From Steinernema hermaphroditum (Eukaryota > Nematoda > Chromadorea > Rhabditida > Steinernematidae), in contig CM059624.1 in assembly GCA_030435675.1 (NCBI GenBank), positions 10,626,769 through 10,690,768 on the forward strand: 64,000 bases of DNA. The letters are read 5' to 3'. Shown in pieces: positions 11,402 to 23,392 of this stretch (positions are counted from its first letter, which is position 1; every line of letters begins with the position of its first letter). The notes beneath the pieces are model-generated. The model was not told the DNA's origin, made no database searches, and worked only from the letters and a program-made list of their open reading frames with translations. A program made the translations under genes and the position numbers.

Positions 11402-11412
11402 CTAGTACCCTT

Positions 11413-13093
11413 GCACCTCAACACTCACTCCACGCGCCGGAATTAAACGATTTATGAAACAGACCACCAGTCTAAGTCAATTTAACAGCATACAGCACTA
11501 CTGCACGCTGGTTATTCATCAGTATCACCACTATCAGAGTCGTTTATACTATCATCTGAGTTCCGATGCACTGTAGCGCTTGTTAAGGAACCAATTTTGC
11601 ATCATTGAAGCTTGAAGGTGAAATTACTGGTAAAATTCAGAAGTTCGCTCCTAGCAAAGAGAGCCTAGATAACCTCTCGTTCTAGAGTTACGCAGCATTC
11701 TCTGACACGACTCAAAGATTCAATGGCGAAACGCCAAAATCAGAGTGCGACGTTTCCTACAAATGCACTTTTCGTGTCAGGAGCCTTGACCAATTGAAAT
11801 TACCCCGACCATACATTCCTCAACAAATTAATATCCGTCTCTTGTGTTATGAGTTTGCACCCTAGGAAGGCGCTCCTTCCTAAATCAAGTTTACAGTGTG
11901 CAGTTGAGCTTTAGGTGCTCATTTGTCACGTAGCCCTACAGTAGCTGCATGGAGCTGTCTGTTGGTGGAAAACATCTGCCCATGAGTTTACTCCCTAGGA
12001 CCGACATTGACCGAAAAAAATGACACAACTCGCTCCTACATACAGGCTATAATCCTAGTTAAGAGAAATAGTATGAGTCTGGTTTGTATCCGGTGCCAGG
12101 ACCATACGATAAGACTATGAATATGAACGTAGGAGTTACGAGGACGGCTCCTCACAGACTATGAAGCTGTACTCTTCCATCGTGCCTGTGGATCGCAGAG
12201 CTTTATCAGATATATTTCGAAGAGTCTTCGGCGATCCTCACGCCATAAGAGTCCCAAATAGCTTGATCCTAGATAAATTGTAGGATTTATGAGTGAGCTG
12301 TAAAACGGTAACACTCATTCGATCATCGTCGGCTCTATATCAAAACGTCTGTTCAATATTGGATACTCTAAGCCAATAGGAGGGGACCCCTTCTACAGTC
12401 CATTCTGCAGTAAAAGATTTAATTTCCCCGTTCGCTACCTGTGCCCGACACGGAGACGTCTCCGTTTTTGTGCCGACGCGCTATAATGCAAATGCACTTT
12501 TTCTGTCTAGACACTCAGACGAGGCCCATTTTATTGCACAAAATCTTGCGAGAGGGTTGTGGGAGCTACCGTGCAAATGCATGAAATCAAACCATCGCCA
12601 CCTTAATGCACTTTCCCATCGTTCAATCAGATCGCACATCTCGATGTGCTCTGTTTTGGCTTTTCCTCTCCGACGTTTCTAAACAAAACGGTTGTTCTTC
12701 CTCGTCTCCACGCTCTCCGTTGTCGGATCCTCTCTCCGTGCCTCGGCCCTCCCGTCGCCGCTCCGGACGCCTCCGTCAGTTTGATTTCCAATGCTAATGA
12801 ACTTAGAACGCGGAGCACCTTACGAGGCCCTTCACGACTGCGAACGGAGCGCCAAGACGACGATCGATCCCTTTGTCTCCCCTTCCAATCAAAAAATATT
12901 CGAATGTCATCGCGGCGACGTGTTTTCGCTCGCGCCGACGGAAGGCAGAGAATGTTACAGTAACCGCCGCGGCGCCTTCTGAATCAAGCGTCGGCGGAAT
13001 GTTCCTATCGGGCCGCCGCGGAGAGCCACAACACTGCGTGAATCAGAGGCGTTGCCGATGCACGCCCCAAGATGATATTATTCATATCGCCGC
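11413..13093. other. No gene recognised
   Basis: 11.4-12.4 kb is AT-rich and has only short frames. 12.45-13.1 kb is GC-rich with many overlapping short frames on both strands and reads as promoter-like DNA. A small perfect hairpin, TAGGAAGG and its complement, lies near 11872. Confidence 0.5.
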
Positions 13094-13306
13094 ATGCTAA
13101 TGAGGCGCCCCGAGATCGTTTTATTCCTTCTTCTGGGCCTCTCCCGTACAGTCGCGCCACTGTCGGCGCTCCTCTCCCGGCGCTCCGACGTCGAAGATCT
13201 GTCGGGTTTTGATCGGAACAGTGGACAACCATCTCCTCTACTGGCCTTTCAAAATCTAATAGATCTTGGACTCCAGGACCGCGAGTCTTATTGCTGTGAT
13301 TGCTAA
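13094..13306 (+). CDS. Candidate small secreted protein
   Basis: A 70-codon frame with ATGs at 13094 and 13100. The N-terminus has the shape of a signal peptide: two arginines, a hydrophobic core IVLFLLLGL, then a small-residue site near PLSA. A mature part of about 47 residues would follow, containing SRRSDVEDLSGF and ending in three cysteines (CCDC). The dibasic RR near the new N-terminus could be a processing site. No family is recognised, no intron is needed, and the frame lies in generally GC-rich DNA, so it may be fortuitous. Confidence 0.3.
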   Translation: MLMRRPEIVLFLLLGLSRTVAPLSALLSRRSDVEDLSGFDRNSGQPSPLLAFQNLIDLGLQDRESYCCDC

Positions 13307-15054
13307 TGGAGGGCTTTCTATCCCTCGAAAAGACTGATCCAGATCCAGGCGACTCTCTCTAGGATCTTTCAGGAAATTAACCCAAGCGTAAATCACTACT
13401 ACAATTTTCCTGAACTCTACCGTAATCATCGAACGGACACTGCTACGAAAAGAGACTTTCAAGGTAACGTTGTTATGGAACGTGCGTTTTTAGTTAATTT
13501 TCTACCGTACTCTTTCCGGGAACATAATTTTAGTACTGTTGGAATACAAACCTGACGACAAAGGAAAAGAGACGACGTAAGATACTTGTGTTTTGCATAG
13601 TTGAGCTATAGAGTTGTGCACCAATGCTAACAAGTGACAAAGACAAATACAATATGCCTTCTTAGTATGTCTACAGTGCCCATGGGCCGCTAATATTTTG
13701 CACGAATAATGCACTCAGGCATTAGTGTGCAAAATTTCCGCCAAATCGGCGTGGGAACCTTTAAATGTTCTCTTGTAAGTAATTTCTAAAAGACTTTAAG
13801 ATCGCGAACGTCTTAAGATTAACCGATTCACAAAATTAAAATTAAGTAACAAAATTAAAGAAAATTAGACGATTTCGTGGGTCAACTTGAATCAGTGAAC
13901 TGGTGTTCACGTGAAAAAATACAGAATTCAGTTCTATCCTGATGCCTCGTGGTACCGTAGATGTTGTGAATGAGTCTTTCGCGACAAAAAGCTGTATATC
14001 TGCTTCTCCGATCTTGGTCTGTTGTGAGGAAATGTTTGCTGACTGAGAAGATTTTGCAAAAGTCACTTATCTTAAGACGACAAGAAGTTGGAAAAGGCCG
14101 AGCTACGTTATGGCGAAAACCAAAAAGATGAAATAGGAAGAGAGAGAAAGATTCTCGGCGTTACGAGATAACAACTAGTGTGAGGTTAGGCAGTCCAAAG
14201 TCTTGGTGGATGTGCTCGCGTGACGACCGTTTCCAAACGGAAATCCTGATGGTTCGTTTCTTCTTGTGTTTTTAGTTGTTTTCGGCTAATTCCAATACAC
14301 CCTCCAGGCTTCTGTTTGCGTGCCACATGCACAAATTCAGGAATTAAACCGACATAAAATTCCATGGAATGGAATGGTTCCCAGAAGAGGGACTGTTTCG
14401 AAGTTCAGCGCTCCTAAATGGAATTTTCTCTGATAACGATACTGTTAGATGGATTAGATGGATTAGGTGTAAATACTGCAATGGTTAAAATTTGACACAA
14501 ATGAAGAAAGTATCAAATTTGCTCGAACAATTTCCGCGGCGTATACGGTCACCGTCGTCGTCTTGTGTATCCACGAATCGGATAACGGCGACGGCATCGC
14601 GCTAAAACGTAGATCGTAGGAGACAAACCTAACAAACGCACGGCATGGGAACAACATTTCAAAGAAGAGTTCTGCGGCGATTCGTGGAAGCGGGTGATTT
14701 AAAAATCGAGTTATAGAAATGGCTTGTCTCCAGTTTGCGTAATGGTTCAAAACAAACGTATGCCTGATTGCTTCAAAGTAACTGAGTTTTTGGTTCGGAC
14801 TGGCAAGAAAATTGAACGAAAACACCGTCCGGATTAGCATAAAATTACGGTACATTACGTTACAGTTTAAAATCATTTTGTCGCGACTTTGTCGATGGTC
14901 GCGTCACATGCAGTTGTGCCTTAAAGCTCCTCACCAGGATCATGTTCAACTTTGTTTCTTTGTCGAGGTGAAATTTTAAATTTTAAGTTTTTAAATTTTT
15001 GTTTTTTACTTTTAAAAGTTAGTTTTAAGGAAATCTTTTTTAGTTTTTGTTTAT
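13307..15054. other. No confident gene
   Basis: Minus-strand frames at 13842-14066 and 14463-14876 (137 codons) have peptide-like composition but no preferred codon use and no supporting splice sites. Confidence 0.4.
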
Positions 15055-15117
15055 TTGAATTCTCTCTTTCTCTCGAAATTTGAATTTCTCTCTCTCTCTC
15101 TCTCCGAGGTCCACCGA

Positions 15118-15450
15118 ATGAGTTTAGTGATCAGTCGTTCTCGGCCGTCAATGATCGTCCCCGACTCCCAGAAGGCCTGGAACACTAGGGATCCAGCGCA
15201 TTCTCCAAAAGGATTGTCACCACCGCATGACTCCACTCGAACCGTCCTAAAAAACTTAAGAACCGCTGCAAGACCGATGCCTGAGGCGTTAGCTTGGTAC
15301 CCACTGGTGCCGCCCACGGAGGCCACTGGATTATGCTGCAAAACGTCGAAATCTGCGCTGCCTTCCTCGGCGAATTTGGATCCCGCTTCATTCGTTGTGT
15401 TCCATCGTGTGCGCCACTCCCGAAATCGGCTCTTCTTCTATCATTTCTGA
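15118..15450 (+). other. Exon-like open frame, unresolved
   Basis: From ATG 15118 the plus strand is open for 110 codons (SRSRPSMIVPDSQKAWNT and onward, rich in P/S/T). A CT microsatellite (about 15085-15104) lies just upstream. The opposite strand is also open (15051-15341), so coding status and strand are uncertain. Confidence 0.25.
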
Positions 15451-16104
15451 TGTCCACGACCACTGATGATCTCCGCGTTCGACTCACATCGTTCGAAACG
15501 CCGTATCTTACGCCAATGACCAGAAGAACACCGACGACTACAGTGCGATAATGTACCTCTTGTGCTTATTTGACGCTCTGCACGGCGTAATGCTTTTGAT
15601 TTGAAAACATAAATGGAGTGGGTAGAAATTACTGTTCACAGTTCTTTGGAGATATGCTGCACGAACCGAGACGCAGCCGAAAGCCGAAGTTGCTTTAGAT
15701 GTCCATAAAGATTCTCAGTGAACTAAGAAAAAACGACTTGGAATGTTTTATGTTCTACATATGCATAGACCAGTTACTATCTGCCAAAAAGGGCCCTATT
15801 AAAAGCTGAAAATTTGAGCGTGAAGGAGATTTTCTGCAAAGGCTTGAATACTTAGAAGTTTTCTTAAAAATTTATATCAACATCCCTCATCCTCAAGTTT
15901 TCGGAAACTCTCTCAGAAGTTCAGAAACTTTGCGATAAAACCTATCGCATTTGAATGGATTCTTGCTTTACCGAACACTATAATACTTTTTGATCATGTT
16001 ACAGATTTTACAGATTTATTTTGCGATCTCATATGTGAAGCATGTGTAGTTCATGTAAAATTGGGACGCCCGGAAGCCGTAGTCCCACCACCGCTGACAA
16101 CAAG

Positions 16105-16450
16105 ATGTCCAACGTCAGGAATCCCACTGCGCGAGAAGTCAAGTCATCCCGAAGGTCGTCGACGTTCTGAGGGTGCTACCGATGAAGACGCAGCTTTCGG
16201 ACAATGTACTCATCTCTCCGAAGCACATGCAAGCTCAGAAGCGTGCGCTGTGCCGCAAAGTCCCACGAAAAAGATGTTCCGCCGTCGCTTCCGAAGTTTT
16301 GCTGATTCCCAGATGCCCCGTGAAGCGCACCGCAACCCACCGGTTAGACGTCTACACCACGCCAGGGATGAAGCCTGCTGCAAAGTGATATCCTCTGTTG
16401 TCTATTTTCGGTGTCAAGCAAGGCCTTTGATTCATGAAGTAAAATCGTGA
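16105..16450 (+). pseudogene. Disrupted gene copy A (shared with 19.3 kb)
   Basis: A coding-like segment starts at ATG 16105 (MSNVRNPTAREVKSSRRSS) and hits a stop after 21 codons. Coding-like sequence then continues in a different frame (LRVLPMKTQLSDNVLISPK) to a TGA at 16388. The 3' part, from about 16280 through 16450, is about 80% identical to 19268-19462, including bases after the stop. The pair therefore looks like duplicated gene ends, at least one disrupted by a frameshift. The parent gene is not in this window as far as I can see. Confidence 0.4.
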
Positions 16451-17251
16451 AAATCGTGAACATTCACTAATCGTATCTTCGTACATATTCTAAGATCAAT
16501 TTTCAACTTTAAGAGTAAAATGAATGATTCGAATGCGTAGAATAAAGATTTCGAAAATGAAGTCCCTCTTGCCTTGACTGTCACCCATTATACGCCCCCT
16601 GCACACTCAAATCGTCCACTTACTCGCACCGTGGCGCTGGCGGGATGCCAGCGTCCCGCCACGTCACAGTGCGCGATTTTTTGGCGCCCTTCTTCGCGAC
16701 GCTGGCGGCTGGTACGGACAGACACGGACGGTGCCAAGGTCACCGGGCGCAAACAGTAAAGTATGTTCAAACAGGAACGCTCGGTCGAAGTATGTGGAGA
16801 CGCGCGACTCCTCGAGTACTTCGGCGAGTGCCGTCTCTGGATTATTTGATCAGCGCCAAATCAAAGCACAAAAGAGTGGATTCCTTGACAGCTGATGGTT
16901 CTGTGTTTGCATTGTGATTGAAAGTGCAAATTTGAGAAATGAGTCGCCGTAGACACATTCGCAACTTTTTTGAGCCGCCGAACTTGGATCGGATGACGGA
17001 TGGAGTGCACATCAGGGGAGTGTAAAGTGACAAATTGTCTTTTGTGTGATAAGGAGACGCCTTTGACAGAGATGGATGCATCGGGTGGCATGCAAGGTTA
17101 ATTTTGTGATGAGAAATCGTAAATCTTAGCTCAAAATAGTTTCGATTTTCGTTGGAGCGGAGCGATTTCCACACACAGTTGAAACCCATTGACGAGTCTC
17201 GAATTCGGCTCGAGTAGGCCTCATATGCGGATCGGATAATTGGTCAGCCAT
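16451..17251. other. Intergenic
   Basis: Nothing recognised; a GC-rich patch lies at 16600-16860. Confidence 0.5.
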
Positions 17252-17323
17252 GGCTGAGTGGTCTAGTGGTATGATTCTCGCTTCGGGTGCGAGAGGTCCC
17301 GGTTTCGATCACCGGCTCAGCCC
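17252..17323 (+). tRNA. tRNA-Pro (anticodon CGG)
   Basis: A complete cloverleaf can be drawn: acceptor GGCTGAG/CTCAGCC; D arm with TAGTGGT loop; anticodon stem CTCGC/GCGAG with loop TTCGGGT (anticodon CGG at 17284-17286); five-base variable region; T stem CCGGT/ACCGG with loop TTCGATC. There is no intron. All stems pair, so it looks functional. CTTTTT at 17326-17330 fits a Pol III terminator a few bases downstream. Confidence 0.95.
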
Positions 17324-19267
17324 AACTTTTTACGACTTGTACAATTGGTTTTGCTGTCTTGTTTATGGTAACCTTTGTGCGGTCAACTGTTAGAGGCATC
17401 CAGGAAAGGCGGTTATAAGTCGATCGAAGCAATAAGAGTATTGAGTTACATATTATACTTGAAACAAAGACAAAAAGCCGCTTCTTCTTTCATATATGCT
17501 CTTAGGATTGAGGTTTCCAAACTGTGCATAGCCGATCGGTCACCCATAAAACCCTTACTATACCCTCCCCATACGCTCCAAACTCTAACTGCACATGGAA
17601 TGTTGCGGTTTCGTCACCATCAACGTCATGGAGCGGCGATTCTCAAAGCGGTGACACCGGAGCGCGCTAACCTGAGCTGACACTTCGGCGCGCGGCGTTT
17701 ATTTTTAATGCGATTATATGGTCGACGTACAAAACAGTTCACACGCCGAGAGGGCCGACGCCTCTTCAGCTGAAACGCATGGCGATGAGGTCACTTCTGC
17801 AAACAGATCGGTTTCGAAAATGATATGGTAACTTTAGAGGCGCGAATGTTATGCAATCCGGATTAGTTGCGCAAAAGTGACATGGCGGGACACGAGAGTG
17901 TGAGTTTCAGGTCACAGCATGTGGTAGGGTGGAAGCGTGTTCCTGGTTTGTTAGCAAAGTGGATGATCACCTTCAAAAGGAGACTCGTCACAACAAATTC
18001 TTGACCATTCCGGTTTGACTTCTAGTCTGCTCGCACTTAGAGCTTCTTCTGTACTCATACCTCGTACATCGTTTTATCAACAGATGTACTCCACGTTTGC
18101 ATGGAACGATCAGCAACAGCTTCTCACTAAACGCAGCATCACCGCTTTCTACACCTCCCCCTGTGCAAAACTTCGGCGTGCAGGGGTGACGCACCGGGTG
18201 GAGGCGCCCACGTGCGACCGGTTTGGGCGCGCAGTGCCATCAAGGCCGCTTTGGCAGCGCTCCAACGACGGCTCACTGCCAAAGAGATTATAAATGATGT
18301 TGTTGTTTTCGGGCATCACTTAAGGTCACTCACATGGTGACTTCTTGTTTTCGCATTGCGCAACTTTGTGAAAACGGAATAGACCGAGGACATGTGACGG
18401 CAGAGGTAAGCCGGAAAGTGGAGGTAAACAGCAGGACAAAGGTGTTTGCTGGCATCCATGTGATCCGCTTTGGTCGCGATCGGCAGAAATGATTCATCGG
18501 TAAATGATGAAATAATTGCTTGTTGACGAGCATGACAGTACCGATCACACATTCAGTGACAGTAGTTGCCGTAAATGAAATATAAAAGATGTGACTCATG
18601 TTATAAAAACATATCTGTATCTGCACTGTATCGTCAAAGAAAGAAAAGGAGAACATATCGAGCCCAATGGTAATGAAACCAAATACTTCTCCTGATTTAT
18701 GGATCCAGTCACACCACATCCGTGGATCACGGCGACTCAGTGAGATGAAAGAAAGACGTCTTATCTGGCCTTGCTTCTGGACATTTCTCATCTTGTTCCA
18801 GTTATGAAAAATACGAACGGGTTTGTAGATGAAGTAACTTAATTTACAGAGAAATTTGCGAACAACCTAGATTCTACCAGTTCAGCAAGACTTAGATAAT
18901 CCCACCTGCGAGAGTCCGAAGCTCAATTTCAGTCGACGAGTTCTTTACCCAACAAGTACTTAATAGTCTCAAAAGAGTCTTAGAGGCGATCGGATTCAAT
19001 CCCACGATAAGTCTGTTCTTGACTAAGAGTAGCCATCACGCCTCTTCCTTTAACTTTCTTCTACTTGTTAGAACTTATTAAAATCCACGTTAGACGCGAC
19101 CAACGACAAACTCTATAGATGGTAGCCCTTAAAATGCTTTCTCTAAAAAAATATTAAAAAACAGCTTTCTTTTCTATTTTTTTTTGTGCCAAAAAATGGC
19201 GACAGCTTCGTTTGTAGACGCGTATAATTCAGCTTAATGCTTTTAGATAGAAGCCTCCTCAAACGCC
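17324..19267. other. No confident gene
   Basis: The minus-strand frame 18330-18791 (153 codons) has no preferred-codon signature. The rest holds only short frames. Confidence 0.4.
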
Positions 19268-19462
19268 CCAAGAAGAAGAAGTTCGACCGCCATTTCCGGA
19301 GTTTCGCCGATTCCCAGATGCCCCGTGAAGCGGACCGTCTACGACCGGTTCGACATCAACACCACGCCAGGAATGAAGCCGCCTACAAGTGATATCCTCT
19401 GTTGTCTATTAATCGGTGTCATGCAAGGCATAATGCCTTTGATTCATGAAGTAAAATCGTGA
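19268..19462 (+). pseudogene. Gene fragment copy B (shared with 16.3 kb)
   Basis: This is the paralogous partner of the 16.28-16.45 kb segment. One frame reads PIPRCPVKRTVYDRFDINTT and runs to a TGA at 19462; the same frame in copy A stops earlier. There is no 5' part of the gene here. Confidence 0.4.
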
Positions 19463-22400
19463 ATCGTGAAAAAATCGTTTTAAGATAGTCCATGATTTTG
19501 GTTCTTAAAAAACATCGTGTGCTTGAGCCGAGTGGAGTCGGTTTCGAGTCAAAAAACACTAGAGCAATTTTCGAATTTTTTGCCAACTCTAGCGATAATT
19601 CCTAAAGGCATATTTTTCCGTTAAAGTGCACAGCAAATGCCACTTAAGAACAAGGCAAGACATCCACCCCCTCACCACGTCTTCAGCTTCCTGGTTCCGC
19701 TTTCTGACGGCTAATGAGTTTGTAGAGCACTCTTTTTTTCTGCACCCCCTTCTTCCGCCTTTTTTCGGAATGACGACCCCCGCTCTCATCAAGTCTTTGT
19801 TTACTTATTTGTTCCACTATCGGGGACATCTTTTTTCGCCGTCTGGGAATTCCAATCAAGAATGTGACCTCCAGCGCGCGGTGTAAATACGATTCGCGCG
19901 GGTGTCCTCGAAATTGCGTCAACCGGAAGGGACTTCGCGCCGTATCGGCGACGCCCCTGCTTGCACGTGACCCGACGCTCCTTCGCCGTTCGATTGTTTT
20001 GTAACATGACAATATCTCTCTCCATCAATCACGATCCGATCGAATTAAACGCCGAGAAGATGGGAACAAACTGGACGGATTCGGTTTTTGCAGCTGCGAA
20101 ACACAGCCCGATCGAGTGTGCTTTGTGCGCATTCTTCGGAGTGAACCGGAACATTCCGCCCGTCGGACGACGGCTTGATCAGCCTCCGAGGCTACTGTTT
20201 GCTTGTTTCATCGGATTCGGCAAACAACCGGTATCGAGATGATGCCGATCTCAGAAAAAGTGCGTTTGAGGTCGGATGGTATCTGGATGCTTTGCATGGA
20301 TAGCTTTCAAATGATTGCTATAGATTTGAACCGTAGAACCGAAACATCGTAACTAGCGGAACAATTTTAGAGTCGTTAAACCTTATTTTCATATCTGAAC
20401 GGTTAAATGCAAAAATCTGATAAAGATGAGGTTAGATGAGGTTTGCCTGTGTAGGTTCATAAGACTCTCTGCTTGGTCTCTCTCCTGCAGCTAATCCCTT
20501 CTAAGTCGCTTCTAACAGACTCGTATATCGCAAATGTACAGCAGTGTGTAGCGCATATACAGCAAAAACCACCATACTGCCCAAAGGAGCATCAAGAGAC
20601 GATCATTTTCCGAAACGCCATTGTAAATCTACCGTATGCTACCCAGCGCCAACATTCACCGCAAACGACGCATTTTTCGTTGTGGGTCTCGATTTCACAG
20701 TGAATCTCGGTTTTTGTGAGAGATTCATGAGGGATTCAATATGAACCGATTGATGTCTATTGCTGATGTCCAATGTCGTCTGTAGTGTTTAGACCTATCT
20801 GGGTGTCTAGAGTCATGCTACGTACCACCGAAGATCATTCCATCATCGAAGACCAACCGTTCGGCCGAGCCATAGAAACTGCCCCATTTCGTCATGCGGC
20901 CAGCGGAGTTGCACAACGAAAACAACACTTTCTCCAATATTGCGCAATTATGCGCCATATTTCAGCCGATCCCTCATTCACTTCGCACTCCGCTTTCCCT
21001 CGATTCACAAATAGTTTTCGGGTTCCGAAAAAATTCGCGCGAGTCGGATATCGTTTGCTAAACGTGCAAAAGTGCGAAGTGGTGCGCGACGTTCTTGATG
21101 GCCAGTGGACGGTGGATTCCTGCGCTTTTCTGTTTGCTTTCTATCGCGGGAAAGACCGTTTGAGTGAGTGCGTACGGTCTGCAAAGTTGCATTATAGGGT
21201 GGGACGATGCAGAGAGGGCGCGGTGGAGAATCAAAAGTCATTTTTTGATCTTTCGGCACTCGGAAAGAAAAAGATGTTTGCGATCTTGTGTTTACTGTTT
21301 GTTTCTCGAAGTCACGCTGGCGATAATTGTTGCCGAGGAAGTGGGATTCGATGCGTTCTGTGAGTAGCCGAGACAAAAACAACTTAAAATATGACCTTTT
21401 GTAGTAGTAGGAATCAATCAAATGGAGAGACTGGCATGAATACATATACATCAGAGGACTTCACTGTCCGGTGATAGAAACTAAACCAAACAAATCAAAT
21501 CCCCTTTTCACTTGAACTTATCCAGAAACAACATCATTTGTTTCATAGATGGTCGATTTCCGAAGGTGCACGTAGGCATTGTCTAGGCAGTTTCCTCGAA
21601 GACCGGAATAAATCATTCATTGCTTGAAAGCATAAAAAAGGAAACCTGTTCCTATTATATGAAAAAAAGGAACGATGTTTCTCGAAAATCTGATATGTGC
21701 GTTCTCCATTTTCTAATTTAGGCATATCGACTGCCTCTTGTTCTGAATTGTGAATTTCCCTCTTCACCGCAGAATCATTCAAAAACACTTTGTGTCCTCT
21801 TCCTTCTTTCTTGCACTTTCACTTAGGCGCTAATGACAAACAGTTGCTCTCTTGCAGACTCCATTTCCATTGGGCTTTTCTGCACAAAAAGTGCACTTGT
21901 GCGCTTCGTCACAAACTTCCCAAGTGCATTCACTTAGGGCGCTTCCCGCGGCGCTTGATAAGTAGCAGACAATTGCCAAAGTCGTTTGTTAGAGCGTCTG
22001 GCTGCCAGACAGTGAGCCCCCGGGCGAAGTGCACGTGAACGGACTCCGAACGGATGATTAATGAGATCGCGCAGGTTGACCGGCGACGAGGACGCGATTT
22101 GGAGAAACGATTTGTCGCCGTGACGAGCGTAACGGTGTAAAGTGTCCCTGTTCACGTCGATCGATACGACCGAATTCATTCACGCCAAGACGGAGCGGAA
22201 TGTGATGTAGAAAAGAAATCATGACGCATGTGCTTTTTTCAATTTACGGCAGCCCCTCTTCTGGGATTGATGGAAACGCTTCTCGAGTCGTAACGCGATC
22301 ACGGAAGACCTTGGTTCGAACATAAAACATCCGTTTGGCTCTCTCTACCGCCGAAATGTCGTAAAAAAATCGCTGAATGAAGATTCTGTTTTGTGGCGAT

Positions 22401-22963
22401 GACTACACTGGTTTCGTGGAATTGCTCTTGATTCCAAGTTTGTTGTTGATAGCGGTTCAAGAACGTTGAAACCACGATTAGCTTTAGATCATGGTCGAAT
22501 AGCTCTCGTGGAAGCCAAACACAGCTTTTTCCAAACGCACTGATGTCGATTTTCTACACTAGTTTTTTGTCTTTTTTTTACTTTTCCTTGTTCTGAACTG
22601 AACCAGCAGTGCCATCTTGGTTGCTCTTACTTCATCACAATATTAGTGGAACATTACTGTCAAGATTCGATGTGAATATCAGTAAATACTCGATAAATCT
22701 CTATTGCTCTTTCCATATTTTATGGCACTTTACATATCCAATTTTGCAAACGATGCAACAGTTCTACCGTATCTCCGCCGGTCTCACCCAGTTTTGTCTT
22801 CGTCCGTTCGGTCGTCGCCCCTCATTCGTTTGCAGGGCACTTCCGTGCGCGTCGTTTGCAAATTCCCTCGCCCCGTTTTTTGCAAAATGTTTATATTTGC
22901 AGAAAAATCGTGCGCCGTGAAAGCGCCACCTCGGCGGCGTCAGCGCAAATTGTGATTTGTGAT
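19463..22963. other. No confident gene; long plus-strand ORF 20773-21363
   Basis: The 196-codon frame at 20773-21363 begins with a true ATG but has mixed codon use, and the antisense frame (21005-21451) is also long, so I do not call it a gene. Remaining sequence is non-coding in appearance, with patches of GC-rich DNA. Confidence 0.35.
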
Positions 22964-23392
22964 TTACGATGTGAGGAGCCGCCCGTGCACACATAATAAC
23001 GCGTTGTGCACACGTTTTTGCCGTTCTGGGAGCCAACGGCTGATCGCATTTTGATGAGACGTTTTTGTTCTCTTTTTTGACATAAGAGCCGTCACGTAAA
23101 CGTTAGGAGGGTTGGCTGAATTCGGGGGTCCGGAGACGGAGCCGGAGAGGTCAGCGGGAGACGTTTTTGTGCTGAAGGCGTACATTAATCGCATTAGTCG
23201 TGGAGGTTCTCTGAGCGATTGATCGAGTCGACTCTTGAATTCTGTCGGCTCGCTTCGGGTATCGATCAAAAGACCGTCCAGTTCAGATGAGGCGATGCGA
23301 TTAGGAGGTTTCGGAGTGTGCAGAACCTTTTTAGGAGTGCAGAAGACGAAAGACAAGAACTGAAAGTTGCAAGGTTGGGTAGAGCTAGACAT
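22964..23392 (-). CDS. Candidate 142-aa uncharacterised protein
   Basis: A minus-strand frame from ATG 23392 to TAA with coding-like codon use in its centre (ELDGLLIDTRSEPTEFKSR). The peptide is rich in Ser, Pro, Lys and Arg (HTPKPPNR, SGSVSGPPNS, MSKKRTKTS) and lacks signal peptide, membrane segment or a recognised domain, so it would be a mostly disordered, basic cytosolic or nuclear protein. It may be one exon of a longer gene; the 3' end enters GC-rich non-coding-looking DNA. Confidence 0.4.
   Translation of the reverse strand: MSSSTQPCNFQFLSFVFCTPKKVLHTPKPPNRIASSELDGLLIDTRSEPTEFKSRLDQSLREPPRLMRLMYAFSTKTSPADLSGSVSGPPNSANPPNVYVTALMSKKRTKTSHQNAISRWLPERQKRVHNALLCVHGRLLTS

Larger units (their letters stand above)
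10183..11412. mobile_element. Foldback-type non-autonomous DNA element
   Basis: Both ends carry the same sequence in opposite orientation: AAGGGT(G/A)CT(C/A)GG, then a run of 15-bp iterons (GACATTTGCGCCACN), then CACTTTTCTGG. The left end has eight iterons (10194-10312) and the right end five, inverted (11328-11401). In the centre, two 196-bp arms (10522-10717 and 10848-11043) form a near-perfect inverted repeat around a 130-bp loop. No transposase-like frame is present, so it must be non-autonomous if it moved by transposition. No target-site duplication could be seen by eye. The superfamily is not assigned. Short open frames in the arms mirror one another and are by-products of the palindrome. 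Confidence 0.75.

Noticed and set aside
20773..21363. 196-codon plus frame with ATG
   Set aside because: Mixed codon use, long open antisense frame, no splice or domain support; chance cannot be excluded in this GC-rich DNA.
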